Assembly: GCA_963822115.1 (NCBI GenBank)
Contig: CAWGGM010000018.1
Location: 182,811-246,810 of the forward strand
Length of the DNA stretch: 64,000 bases
Direction of reading: 5' to 3'
Origin: CAWDXG01 sp963822115
GTDB lineage: Bacteria; Myxococcota_A; Polyangia; Polyangiales; Polyangiaceae
Notes under the pieces: model-generated
Databases searched by the model: none
What the model saw: the letters and a program-made list of their open reading frames with translations, nothing else
What the model was told of the DNA's origin: nothing
Shown: positions 37,294-45,420 of the stretch, one piece after another
Layout: every line of letters starts with the position of its first letter
How positions within the stretch are numbered: the stretch's first letter is position 1
Translations under genes and position numbers: made by a program

Positions 37294-38708
37294 CCAACCC
37301 CGCTCCCGATCGCAGCATCGAATCGCTGATGCTCGGTGCGGACATCCGGCTCGAGGAGCTCGTGGACCGCGATGCTCTGGGCGAGATGGTCCGGAGCTTC
37401 CATGAGCTGTTCCGCGTGCCGATCCGCATCTTCAACGCGCAGGGACTGATCCTGGCGGATACCAGCGAGCAGCACGCGCTATTCACCTACCTCAACACCT
37501 TCCGCGCCGCTCGCGCTGCGCTGTCGGACGTGGTCGACACGGTCAAGCAGCTCAATCCTGGTGTGGATGGCGAAGCTACGCACACCTGCGTGACGGGTTC
37601 GGTCTACCAGGTCACGTCGATCAGCTACGACGGTCGCCAGATCGGACGGATGATCCTCGGGCCGTTCCTGCCTCCGGAGGTCAGCCAGGCGCCGGCAGCG
37701 GTGCTCGAGCTGGATCAGGGCATCGAAGCCGCCAAGGTCGAGGCGCTGATGTCCGAGATGCCCCGGGCCCGGGAAGAGACGGTAAGTCGCATCGCGCACC
37801 ACCTGAAGAGCACACTCGACCTCATCCTGTTCAGCGGCCACAAGGCGCTGCTTACCAGCAATATGCATCTGGCTGCCGTGCGCGAAAGCTTCCACGAGCT
37901 GCAGGAAAAGAACGCGAAGCTGCAGGAGGCGTTCGACCGGCTGAAGGAGCTGGACCGCTTGAAGAGCAACTTCCTGGCGACCGTCTCGCACGAGCTCCGC
38001 ACGCCGCTGACCTCGATCATCGGCTACAGCGAGATGATGGTCGAGGGTATCGCCGGCGATCTGACGGACGAACAGCGCGAGTTCGTCGGGACGATCCGCG
38101 AGAAGGGCGAACAGCTCCTGTCGCTGATCAAGGGCCTGCTCGATCTGTCCAAGCTCGAGAGCGGCACCATGAGCTTGCGCAAGGACAGCATCGACGTGGC
38201 GCCCGTCCTCCAGGATGTGGCGCAGACACTGACGCCCACCGCGCGCAAGAAGGAAGTGACGATTGCGGTCGACATCGAGAACGGTCTGCCGCTCTTGTGG
38301 GCCGACGCGGACCGCCTGCGACAGGTGCTGCTCAACCTGACGGAAAACGCCATCAAGTTCACGCCCAAGGGCGGCCGCGTGACGCTCTCGCTGTCGCACA
38401 CCCTGATGGCGGTGGGCGATTCCGAGGGCGAGGCGCTGGTGCTGCTCTCCAGCCGCCGCCCGGCACTGGAGCTCAGGGTCGCCGATACCGGGATCGGCAT
38501 TCCCGAACCCGAGCGCGCCCGCGTCTTCGACGCGTTCTACCAGGTCGATTCCAGCTCCACGCGTGAGCAGGGCGGTACCGGGCTCGGCTTGTCGATCGTG
38601 AAACGTCTGGTCGACGGCCACGATGGCACCGTGCACATCGAAGAAAACAAGCCACACGGCGCAGTCTTCGTAGTGACGATCCCCTGCCGCCGCGCTACCC
38701 TTTCCTGA
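37290..38708 (+). CDS. Sensor histidine kinase with N-terminal PocR domain
   Basis: A 472-residue kinase starting at the GTG that overlaps the GTPase stop. Residues about 17-130 are a PocR-type sensory domain (LVDRDALGEMVRSFHELFRV, then RIFNAQGLIL), a PAS-related ligand pocket thought to bind small organic compounds. A coiled-coil (about 190-215) leads to HisKA with ATVSHELRTPLTS, then HATPase with NLTENAIKFTP, DTGIGIP and GGTGLGLSIVKRL. There is no transmembrane segment, so sensing is intracellular. No response regulator is adjacent; the co-translated GTPase is the obvious candidate partner. thiL starts 7 bp downstream. Confidence 0.92.
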   Translation: MTNPAPDRSIESLMLGADIRLEELVDRDALGEMVRSFHELFRVPIRIFNAQGLILADTSEQHALFTYLNTFRAARAALSDVVDTVKQLNPGVDGEATHTCVTGSVYQVTSISYDGRQIGRMILGPFLPPEVSQAPAAVLELDQGIEAAKVEALMSEMPRAREETVSRIAHHLKSTLDLILFSGHKALLTSNMHLAAVRESFHELQEKNAKLQEAFDRLKELDRLKSNFLATVSHELRTPLTSIIGYSEMMVEGIAGDLTDEQREFVGTIREKGEQLLSLIKGLLDLSKLESGTMSLRKDSIDVAPVLQDVAQTLTPTARKKEVTIAVDIENGLPLLWADADRLRQVLLNLTENAIKFTPKGGRVTLSLSHTLMAVGDSEGEALVLLSSRRPALELRVADTGIGIPEPERARVFDAFYQVDSSSTREQGGTGLGLSIVKRLVDGHDGTVHIEENKPHGAVFVVTIPCRRATLS

Positions 38709-38715
38709 CGATCCG

Positions 38716-39777
38716 ATGGCACGCAGGGCATCGAAGCGCGGCCGGGCCGCGTGGGGCGAAAGCGCCGCCATCGAGCTACTTTCAGGCTTGTTTGCGGAGG
38801 GCAGCCCGGCGTCGAAGCGCATCGAGCTCGGCATCGGCGATGACGCCGCGGTCATCGCGCCGAAGGGCGAGCCCCTGGTCTGGACGGTCGACGCCTGCAT
38901 CGAGCATGTGCATTTCGACCGGCGCTACCTCTCGCTCGCCGATGTCGGGTTCCGCTCGCTGTCTGCCGCGACGAGCGACCTGGCCGCGATGGGCGCCAGA
39001 CCGCTCGCCGCGCTGTCGAGCCTGGTCCTGCCGGCCCGCTTCTCGAAACGCGAGCTCGGCGAGCTGGGCGCGGGCCAGGCCGAGGCGTCGCGCGAGCTCC
39101 GCTGCCCGGTTGTTGGAGGCAACATCTCCCGTGGCTCGGAGCTCGGCGTCACGACAACGGTGCTCGGCGAAGCGGCGAGCACGCTTCGCCGCAGTGGCGC
39201 TCGCCCGGGCGACGAGCTGTGGCTGGTGGGCGAGGTGGGGCTCGCGCGCGCAGGCCTGCTCCTGTTGTCGAAGGGGCCGCGGATGCAGCGGACCCGCCGA
39301 GCCGCCGACGCGCAACAGCGCTGCATTTTCGCCTGGCGCCGCCCTCGCGCGCTGATCACCCGCGGGCGATCGCTTTCCGATCGCGCCCACGCCGCTCTGG
39401 ACGTTTCCGACGGTCTGGCCGGCGATGCGACGCACCTCGCGGAGGCCAGTGGCGTCAGCGTCGTGATCGACGCGCGCAGGCTCGAGCGCGCGCTGCCACC
39501 GGAGCTAGTCAGCGTCGCCGGGCTACTCGGTACCGATGCGCTGTCGCTCGCGCTCGAGGGCGGCGAGGACTACGCCCTGCTCGCCGCCGGTCCGCGTGCC
39601 CGGCGGCCGCGTTGGGTCCGCGTGATCGGACGCGTCGAGGAGGGATCCGGCGCGGTGCTCAAGCGGCCGGGACAGGCCCCGCGCGAGCTCCACGGCGGAT
39701 TCGATCACCTCGATGGTCCAGGCCGGCGGTCCCGGCCCGTGGCTAGCGGCAAGCGGCGGGTAGCCCGGCGCCCTTGA
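38716..39777 (+). CDS. thiL: Thiamine-monophosphate kinase
   Basis: A 353-residue ATP-dependent kinase that makes thiamine diphosphate from thiamine monophosphate. It has IELGIGDDAAVI near residue 38, VDACIEHVHFDRR, SDLAAMGARPLA, GGNISRGSELGVT, DVSDGLAGD and GGEDYALL, all expected for ThiL. Length is slightly longer than usual, with a basic C-terminal tail. It follows the kinase gene by 7 bp, so may be co-transcribed. Its 3' end overlaps the convergent lipoprotein gene by 35 bp. Confidence 0.93.
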   Translation: MARRASKRGRAAWGESAAIELLSGLFAEGSPASKRIELGIGDDAAVIAPKGEPLVWTVDACIEHVHFDRRYLSLADVGFRSLSAATSDLAAMGARPLAALSSLVLPARFSKRELGELGAGQAEASRELRCPVVGGNISRGSELGVTTTVLGEAASTLRRSGARPGDELWLVGEVGLARAGLLLLSKGPRMQRTRRAADAQQRCIFAWRRPRALITRGRSLSDRAHAALDVSDGLAGDATHLAEASGVSVVIDARRLERALPPELVSVAGLLGTDALSLALEGGEDYALLAAGPRARRPRWVRVIGRVEEGSGAVLKRPGQAPRELHGGFDHLDGPGRRSRPVASGKRRVARRP

Positions 39778-40192
39778 GCGCGCCAGTGATAGCTCCGATC
39801 GCCGCGTTCTTGCTCTTGCCCTGTGCTGCCATCGCGCTGCAGATGCCGGCGGCCTGCAGCATGTAGGTCTTGGTCAGCGGGTTGGGCGCGCTCTGCGCGT
39901 TCTGGCTCAGCGCTGCGCAGCAATTGGCCAGGCTGCTCTTCGGCACGTAGTGGCCGACCTTCTTCGGGGCGTCGGCGTCGGCGTCGGCGGGGGCGTCGGC
40001 GGCGGCGTCTTCCGGCGTGAGCACCAGCGGAGCGCTGGGCGTCGCGGCGGGAGCGGCCGAAGGCAGCGGCGGAGGCGGCTTGTCCTTCTTGCAGCCCATG
40101 TAGCTGGCCGCTACGGCCGGAAATGCCAGACCCAGGACGATGGGCGTGAGCAGCGACCACTTGCTTTTGGGTTGCGAGGCGTTCTTCATCAC
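39743..40192 (-). CDS. Four-cysteine lipoprotein A, function unknown
   Basis: A 149-residue predicted lipoprotein: signal segment ending in lipobox YMGC (Cys near 34), then KKDK and a Pro/Ala/Asp linker with an ADADADA run. The C-terminal domain of about 65 residues has the cysteine pattern CC-(26)-C-(25)-C in NCCAALSQNAQS, AGICSAMAAQGK and PAACR. A closely similar domain forms the next gene upstream (40253-40717). I know no name for the family. It overlaps the thiL 3' end by 35 bp, convergently. Confidence 0.75.
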   Translation of the reverse strand: MMKNASQPKSKWSLLTPIVLGLAFPAVAASYMGCKKDKPPPPLPSAAPAATPSAPLVLTPEDAAADAPADADADAPKKVGHYVPKSSLANCCAALSQNAQSAPNPLTKTYMLQAAGICSAMAAQGKSKNAAIGAITGALKGAGLPAACR

Positions 40193-40252
40193 GGTCCTCC
40201 GGGCGGGCGGTGCGCCCGCGTCAACTGTCCAGTCTGGTGTCCCGAAATCAAT

Positions 40253-40717
40253 TCAGCAACCACCGGGCACGGGTACGCCCTGCAGCTGCGCGCGGATGGT
40301 GGTGCGCGCCGACGTGGCATTGGCGGCGCCCTTCTTGACCTGTGCGGCGATGCCCGAGCACACCGCGGCGGCGGCCTGGTACTTGTTGTGCTGTGGCCCC
40401 GGTTTCTTCGCCCCGGCGGCCAGTGCGTTGCAGCAGCGTTGGATGCTCTGGTAGCCCGCATTGACGGCGTGCTTGACGGTCGTAGTGGCTGGCGCAGAAG
40501 CCGACGGCGTCGGTGCGGGCGCTGCTGCCGCTGCGGAAGCCTCGGCTGTGGCGCTCGGCTCGACTGCGGGGGCAATCGATGCCGGCGCGGCAGGTGCCGC
40601 GGCCGACTGCGACGCTGCGGCCGTCGTATCCGTGCCGGACTTCTTCTTGCAGCCCTGGGCCGCCAGAAGGAACAGTCCCGTGAAGAGAACGAACCTGCCG
40701 CTCGTGTCGAGTCTCAT
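40253..40717 (-). CDS. Four-cysteine lipoprotein B, paralogue of lipoprotein A
   Basis: A 154-residue predicted lipoprotein with lipobox AQGC (Cys near 22) followed by KKK, then a linker almost only of Ala, Pro, Ser and Thr. The C-terminal domain shows the same layout as its neighbour: RCCNALAAGAKK, AAAVCSGIAAQVKK and a terminal GGC. Signal, linker and domain order are shared, so the pair arose by duplication. The ATG at 40717 is preferred because it begins the signal peptide. The gene lies 60 bp upstream of its paralogue on the same strand. Confidence 0.78.
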   Translation of the reverse strand: MRLDTSGRFVLFTGLFLLAAQGCKKKSGTDTTAAASQSAAAPAAPASIAPAVEPSATAEASAAAAAPAPTPSASAPATTTVKHAVNAGYQSIQRCCNALAAGAKKPGPQHNKYQAAAAVCSGIAAQVKKGAANATSARTTIRAQLQGVPVPGGC

Positions 40718-40918
40718 GGCGCCCCGTTTTACTAGACCGACGACCGAAATGCACAGCGCCTTGCCTTCCAGAAGCAACAACGCCCTTCGGGTGGCGTAGC
40801 GTTCGGTCGGGATGCGCTGGGCGAGTTTGTTGTGTAGTTCCAGATGGTTATGCTCAGTCGGGGCGCCTGGAGCGCGGAGACCGTCGCCGACGACGGCCTC
40901 CGCCTTTCCGGCCTGCCC

Positions 40919-43900
40919 CTAGCTGCAGCCCATCGAGTTGCCGCAGTTCAGGCACTTGTAGCAGGCGCCGTTGCGGACCGTGATGTGCCCGCAGGAATCG
41001 CACACCGGAGCGTCGCCCATCATCTCCTCGAGCTGCGCGCTCAGGGCTCCGTGCATGTCGGCACCCGTACCTGCGGCGGCTGGTTCCTCCGCTGCGGGCA
41101 GTGCGGGCGGCGCCTTGGACGGAGCCACCAGCGCCTGTCCCGTGGGATCGTCGATGCTCGCGGCAGCCTCGGCGGGCTTCACCTGGGCGAAGTCGTAGCG
41201 CTGCAGGTATTCCACGCCCAGCACGCGGAAGATGTAGTCGACGATCGACGTGGCGAACTTGATGTTCGGATGGTTCTGCACGACGCCGTGCGGCTCGAAG
41301 CGAGTGAACGTGAACTGCTCGACGTACGTCTCGAGCGGCACGCCGTACTGCAGACCCACGGACACCGCCATGGCAAAGCAGTTCATCAGCGAGCGGAAGG
41401 CCGCGCCCTCCTTGTGCATGTCGATGAAGATCTCGCCAAGCGACCCGTCCTCGTACTCGCCGGTGCGCAGGAACACCTTGTGCCCGCCGACCTTCGCTTC
41501 CTGCGTGAAGCCGCTGCGCTTCTTGGGAAGCCGGACGCGCGCGCCCTCGGGGCGGACCGACACGGGCGCCTGCTCGATAGCCGTTGCGACCGGCTTGTCG
41601 TCCTGCTCCTTGCTCTCGTCGCTGCTGGTGGACAGCGGCTGCGAGGCCTTGCACCCGTCGCGGTACAGCGCGATTGCCTTGAGGCCGAGCTTCCAGCCCT
41701 CCTCGTAGATCTCGCGCACGTCGTCCACTGTTGCTTCGTTCGGCAGGTTGACGGTCTTGCTGATCGCGCCGGAAAGGAACGGCTGGGCGGCCGCCATCAT
41801 CCTGACGTGGGACATGGGAGCCAGGAAGCGCTTGCCCGTGCGTCCGCAGCGGTTGGCGCAGTCGAACACCGGGTAGTGCTCTGCCTTCAGGTAGGGAGCG
41901 CCCTCGATCGTCATGCGGCCGACGATCACGTCGTTGGCTTCCTCGATCTGCGCGGCGTTGAAGCCGAGGTGCTTGAGCAGATTGAAGCCCGGCTGGCTCA
42001 TGCGCTCGGCGTCGACGCCCAGCCGCTCGTAGGTCTCGCGGCCAAGCACCCACGGGGCGAACGCCAGGTTCAGATCGAACACGCCGGGGATCGCCTGCTC
42101 GACCTTCGCCAGATCCTCGTCGGTGAGCCCGCACTCCTTGAGCTCGACCCTTCCGACGTGCGGCGCGCCGAGCAGCGTGTTGGTGCCGGATACGTATGCG
42201 ACGATCTCCCGGATCTGGAGCTCCGGGTAGCCGAGCTTGGCCAGAGCCTCCGGCACCGACTGGTTGACGATCTTGAAGTAGCCACCACCGGCGAGCTTCT
42301 TGAACTTTACCAGCGCGAAGTCGGGCTCGATGCCGGTGGTGTCGCAATCCATGAGCAGCCCGATGGTGCCCGTCGGTGCGAGCACGGTGGACTGCGCGTT
42401 GCGGTAGCCGTGCTGCTCGCCAAGCTTGACGGCGTTGTCCCAGTCCTCGCAGGCCGCGCGCCACAGTGCCTCGGGGCACTCGTCACGGTTGATGGCGTAC
42501 GCCGCCTCCTGGTGCATGCGCATCACGCGCAGCATCGGCTCGCGGTTCTTCGCGTAGCCCGGGAAGGGCTGCTTGGAGCGCGCCATCTTCGCGCTCGTCT
42601 CGTAGGCGTGACCGCACATGATGGCCGTGAGCGCTCCGGCCACGGCTCGGCCCTTGTCCGAGTCGTAGGGGATGCCGAGCAGCATCAAGAGTGTGCCCAG
42701 GTTGGCGTAGCCGAGGCCCAGCGGACGGAAGTCGTGCGAGTTCTGTGCGATGGGCTGGGTGGGATAGCTGGAGAAATCGACGAGGATCTCCTGGGCGGTG
42801 AAGAACAGCTCGATGGCGTGGCGGTAGCCGTCCACGTCGAAGCTGCCGTCCTCGCGCAGGAACTTCGTCAGGTTGAGCGACGCCAGGTTGCAGGCCGTGT
42901 TGTCGAGGAACATGTACTCCGAGCACGGATTGGATGCGTTGATGCGGCCCGTGTTGGAGCTGGTGTGCCAGCGGTTGATCGTCGTGTCGTACTGCACGCC
43001 CGGATCGGCGCAGGCCCAGGCGGCCTCGGCGAGTTGCTGCCACAAGTCCGCCGCGTCGTAGGTGTCGACCACCTCGCCGGTGGTGCGCGCGCGCGTCTGC
43101 CACTTGCCGTCCGACAGCGCCGCCTTCATGAACTCGTCGGTGACGCGGATGGAGTTGTTGGAGTTCTGTCCGCTGACCGTGCGGTAGGCCTCGCCGTTGA
43201 AGTCGCTTTCGAAGCCGGAGGCGATGAGCGCCTTTGCCTTCTTCTCCTCGCGCACCTTCCAGTTGATGAAGTCCGAAATCTCCGGATGGTCCATGTCGAG
43301 GCAGACCATCTTCGCGGCGCGGCGCGTGGTGCCGCCGCTCTTGGTCGAGCCGGCGGCCCGATCGAAGACCTCGAGGAAGCTCATCAGACCGCTGGAGGTG
43401 CCGCCGCCCGAGAGCTTCTCCTGCTTGCCGCGGATGTTGCTGAAGTTCGAGCCCGTGCCCGAGCCGTACTTGAACAGGCGCGCCTCGCTCTTCATCAGGT
43501 CGTAGATGCTCATCAGGTCGTCCTCGACTCCCTGGATGAAGCACGCCGAGCACTGCGGGTGCTCGTAGGCGTTCTGCGTTTCCTGTACGGTGTCGGCCTT
43601 CGGCATGTAGGCCCAGTTGCCGCCGGAGCCCTCGATGCCGTACTCGTGATACAGGCCGCAGTTGAACCACACCGGCGAGTTGAAAGCGCCGTACTGGTTG
43701 GCGAGCAGGAACGTGAGCTCCGCCTCGAACGTCTCCGCGTCCTTCTTCGACGCGAAGTAGCCACCGAACGCCTCGCCGGCGCTACGGATGGTGTGCGCGA
43801 CGCGATGCACGACCTGGCGCACGCTGGTCTCGCCCAGCGTCTTGTCGCCGTGCAGGCCCGCCTTGCGGAAGTACTTGCTGACGACGATGTCCGTGGCGAG

Positions 43901-44173
43901 CTGCGACCACTCGGCCGGTATCTCCGCGCCCTCCATGCGGAAGACGACCGAGCCGTCGGGATTGGTGATCACGCTCTGCCGGCGCTCCCACACCACCTCG
44001 TCCATGGGATCGACGCCGGGGCGGGTGAAATGGCGCTCGAACGCCAGCCCGCGGCCGCGCCGGCTGCGGGCGGACGGGCGACGTGACTCCGGCGCGTTGC
44101 GCCGGCTCCGGGGAGGCTCGTCGGTACTGCTCTTCACGCTGCCTGCCTGCCCTACGATCGACGATTGCGCCAT
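40919..44173 (-). CDS. nrdJ: Adenosylcobalamin-dependent ribonucleotide reductase, long form with C-terminal zinc module
   Basis: A 1084-residue class II reductase. After a basic, probably disordered N-terminus (about 45 residues) come CSACFIQGVEDDL with the active-site Cys, GSGTGSNFSNIR, the thiyl-radical region NPCSEYMFLDNTACNLASLNL, and PTGTIGLLMDCDTTGIEPD. The C-terminus ends in a Cys4 zinc module (CDSCGH and CYKCLNCG), used in the family to hand electrons to the active site. AGGAG precedes the ATG. It differs from the enzyme at 1-521 by its longer N-terminus. The 640-bp region upstream is unusually structured. Confidence 0.96.
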   Translation of the reverse strand: MAQSSIVGQAGSVKSSTDEPPRSRRNAPESRRPSARSRRGRGLAFERHFTRPGVDPMDEVVWERRQSVITNPDGSVVFRMEGAEIPAEWSQLATDIVVSKYFRKAGLHGDKTLGETSVRQVVHRVAHTIRSAGEAFGGYFASKKDAETFEAELTFLLANQYGAFNSPVWFNCGLYHEYGIEGSGGNWAYMPKADTVQETQNAYEHPQCSACFIQGVEDDLMSIYDLMKSEARLFKYGSGTGSNFSNIRGKQEKLSGGGTSSGLMSFLEVFDRAAGSTKSGGTTRRAAKMVCLDMDHPEISDFINWKVREEKKAKALIASGFESDFNGEAYRTVSGQNSNNSIRVTDEFMKAALSDGKWQTRARTTGEVVDTYDAADLWQQLAEAAWACADPGVQYDTTINRWHTSSNTGRINASNPCSEYMFLDNTACNLASLNLTKFLREDGSFDVDGYRHAIELFFTAQEILVDFSSYPTQPIAQNSHDFRPLGLGYANLGTLLMLLGIPYDSDKGRAVAGALTAIMCGHAYETSAKMARSKQPFPGYAKNREPMLRVMRMHQEAAYAINRDECPEALWRAACEDWDNAVKLGEQHGYRNAQSTVLAPTGTIGLLMDCDTTGIEPDFALVKFKKLAGGGYFKIVNQSVPEALAKLGYPELQIREIVAYVSGTNTLLGAPHVGRVELKECGLTDEDLAKVEQAIPGVFDLNLAFAPWVLGRETYERLGVDAERMSQPGFNLLKHLGFNAAQIEEANDVIVGRMTIEGAPYLKAEHYPVFDCANRCGRTGKRFLAPMSHVRMMAAAQPFLSGAISKTVNLPNEATVDDVREIYEEGWKLGLKAIALYRDGCKASQPLSTSSDESKEQDDKPVATAIEQAPVSVRPEGARVRLPKKRSGFTQEAKVGGHKVFLRTGEYEDGSLGEIFIDMHKEGAAFRSLMNCFAMAVSVGLQYGVPLETYVEQFTFTRFEPHGVVQNHPNIKFATSIVDYIFRVLGVEYLQRYDFAQVKPAEAAASIDDPTGQALVAPSKAPPALPAAEEPAAAGTGADMHGALSAQLEEMMGDAPVCDSCGHITVRNGACYKCLNCGNSMGCS

Positions 44174-44249
44174 CCCTCTCTCCTTTTCGGGCTCTGCTTG
44201 CCCGCACTACGTGGCCCCGCGCGGCACCCGTCCGCCCGTGGACACAAAC

Positions 44250-44278
44250 AAAAAAAACGACCTGCCCGGCCCCCGGCA
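44250..44278 (-). terminator. Possible attenuator hairpin with T8 tract in the nrdJ leader
   Basis: Reading leftward, TGCCGG (44273-44278) and CCGGGCA (44263-44269) pair around a GGG loop with one bulge; five bases further on is a run of eight T (44250-44257). This resembles an intrinsic terminator about 75 nt before the nrdJ ATG on the coding strand, so it could act as a regulated attenuator. The 5-nt gap to the T-run is longer than ideal, so the call is tentative. Confidence 0.35.
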
Positions 44279-44440
44279 CCCCCTCGAAGGTGTCTGCGGG
44301 ACCGTCTTGTCCGCCGGGCCAACCCGGCGCCCCCTAAGCTGCGAAGCTGTTCAGTACTGTAGGATCAAACGGCCCCTGAACAAGTGATGGGGCTACTGGA
44401 TCCGTGCGCAGGAGAAGAACTTTCAGTGAGGAGCCGGTGT

Positions 44441-44458
44441 ACCCCAATCCCTTGGGGT
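44441..44458. promoter_or_regulatory. Perfect 7-bp inverted repeat upstream of nrdJ
   Basis: ACCCCAA and TTGGGGT flank TCCC, about 270 bp ahead of the nrdJ ATG. It could be an operator or a short RNA hairpin. Binding protein unknown. Confidence 0.4.
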
Positions 44459-44529
44459 CAGGCAACAAAAAACCACAAGGAATGGGTAACCGCGCGGACG
44501 AGCTTGGATTTTCCTACCCTGCCCGTCTG

Positions 44530-44558
44530 CTCACTGCTGAACTTCCTCAATGCTGAAC
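44530..44558. repeat. Paired 13-bp direct repeats upstream of nrdJ
   Basis: CTCACTGCTGAAC (44530-44542) and CTCAATGCTGAAC (44546-44558) differ at one base and have a 16-bp period. Such spacing suits side-by-side binding of a regulator, but the sequence does not match the NrdR-box consensus I know. Confidence 0.4.
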
Positions 44559-44814
44559 ACAAGTAGCCCGCAGGCTCGGCCCAGCCTTTCCACAACTTGT
44601 CTCCTGTCCTGGGCGATTCCGGGGGTCCTGGCAGCCTCTCGCGCTACCCGGCAACGGCCCGACACCGCCAGCCCTGCCGTCCCTGATCCCTGCGGAGGGC
44701 GGGCAGACAGGGTCTCGCGCAGGGCGCAGCGTCGGCGCGCTCTGGCGAGCCCCGGGCCGGCTGCTACCCGAACACTGTCAACCCACTGATGACCGCTGAT
44801 TGCTGGCCGCCGCC

Positions 44815-45420
44815 ATGAGCACCTGGACGCGTCTCAGGTATCTCGACTTCGCCGTCGCGGGCTTCGCGCTGTGCGCCATCGTGCTGCACGACACCGCGCA
44901 CGTCGAAGCTGGGCGCTGGTACGACGTGTTCTGGGTGTGCAACGTCTCCGCGCTGCTGGTGGCGCCGGGAGTGATCGCGCGCTCGCCCACGCTGTGCGCC
45001 GTCGCATTCACATGGCTGATGCCGGGCACCGCGGTGTGGTTGATCGATAGCTTCGTCGCCGGTGCCAACATCCTGCCCACGTCGTGGGGCGTGCACGTCG
45101 GTGGTGCGCTGGCTGCCTTGTACGGCGTGTGGCGCTCGGGCTTCGCGCCGCGCGGCTGGCTCGCCGCGCTCGGCATGCTCGCCGCGACGCTGGTCGCGTC
45201 GCGGCTGTTCCTGCCGCCGCGCTTCAACGTGAACGTCGTGCATTCCGTCCCGGTGGGCTGGCATTTCATGGGGGGAACGTATCCGGGCTTCGTCGTGGCC
45301 GCGCTGGCCCTGGTCACGCTGGTGTGCGCGCTGGGGCAGCTGGTCTGCTGGTTGGTCACCGGGCGCCCGCGGCGGCGGCGGCGGCGAGCGCCGTTCAGGA
45401 CGAGCGGGCAGGGCGGTTGA
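44815..45420 (+). CDS. Multi-pass membrane protein, function unknown
   Basis: A 201-residue protein with about six hydrophobic segments (for example FAVAGFALCAIVLHDTAHVE, then VFWVCNVSALLVAPGVIA). It ends in an Arg-rich cytosolic tail. Conserved-looking His and Asp residues sit near membrane borders (LHDTAHVE, MGGTYPGF). I do not recognise the family. The ATG at 44815 is chosen; earlier in-frame alternatives are TTG codons. The 3' end overlaps the convergent dehydrogenase by 26 bp. Confidence 0.75.
   Translation: MSTWTRLRYLDFAVAGFALCAIVLHDTAHVEAGRWYDVFWVCNVSALLVAPGVIARSPTLCAVAFTWLMPGTAVWLIDSFVAGANILPTSWGVHVGGALAALYGVWRSGFAPRGWLAALGMLAATLVASRLFLPPRFNVNVVHSVPVGWHFMGGTYPGFVVAALALVTLVCALGQLVCWLVTGRPRRRRRRAPFRTSGQGG

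Larger units (their letters stand above)
44174..44814. other. Long divergent intergenic region upstream of the second nrdJ
   Basis: About 640 bp with no credible gene. It is less GC-biased in its middle than the flanking genes. It contains a hairpin plus T8 near the nrdJ start, a small palindrome and a pair of 13-bp direct repeats (listed separately). No B12-riboswitch core was found on either strand, and no classical NrdR-box pair was recognised. Confidence 0.55.

Noticed and set aside
40844..44086. Very long open frame on the + strand opposite nrdJ
   Set aside because: It is the antisense shadow of a GC-rich gene. Its composition (Arg, Val, Ala, His, Leu) has no domain, and the opposite strand is an unmistakable ribonucleotide reductase.
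44585..44600. DnaA-box-like TTGTGGAAA (reverse strand) as part of an origin
   Set aside because: A single imperfect match, no cluster, no AT-rich unwinding element, and no dnaA, dnaN or gyrB nearby.
44174..44814. Cobalamin riboswitch ahead of nrdJ
   Set aside because: The conserved B12-box and surrounding core were looked for on both strands and not found; only short fragments resembling parts of it occur.
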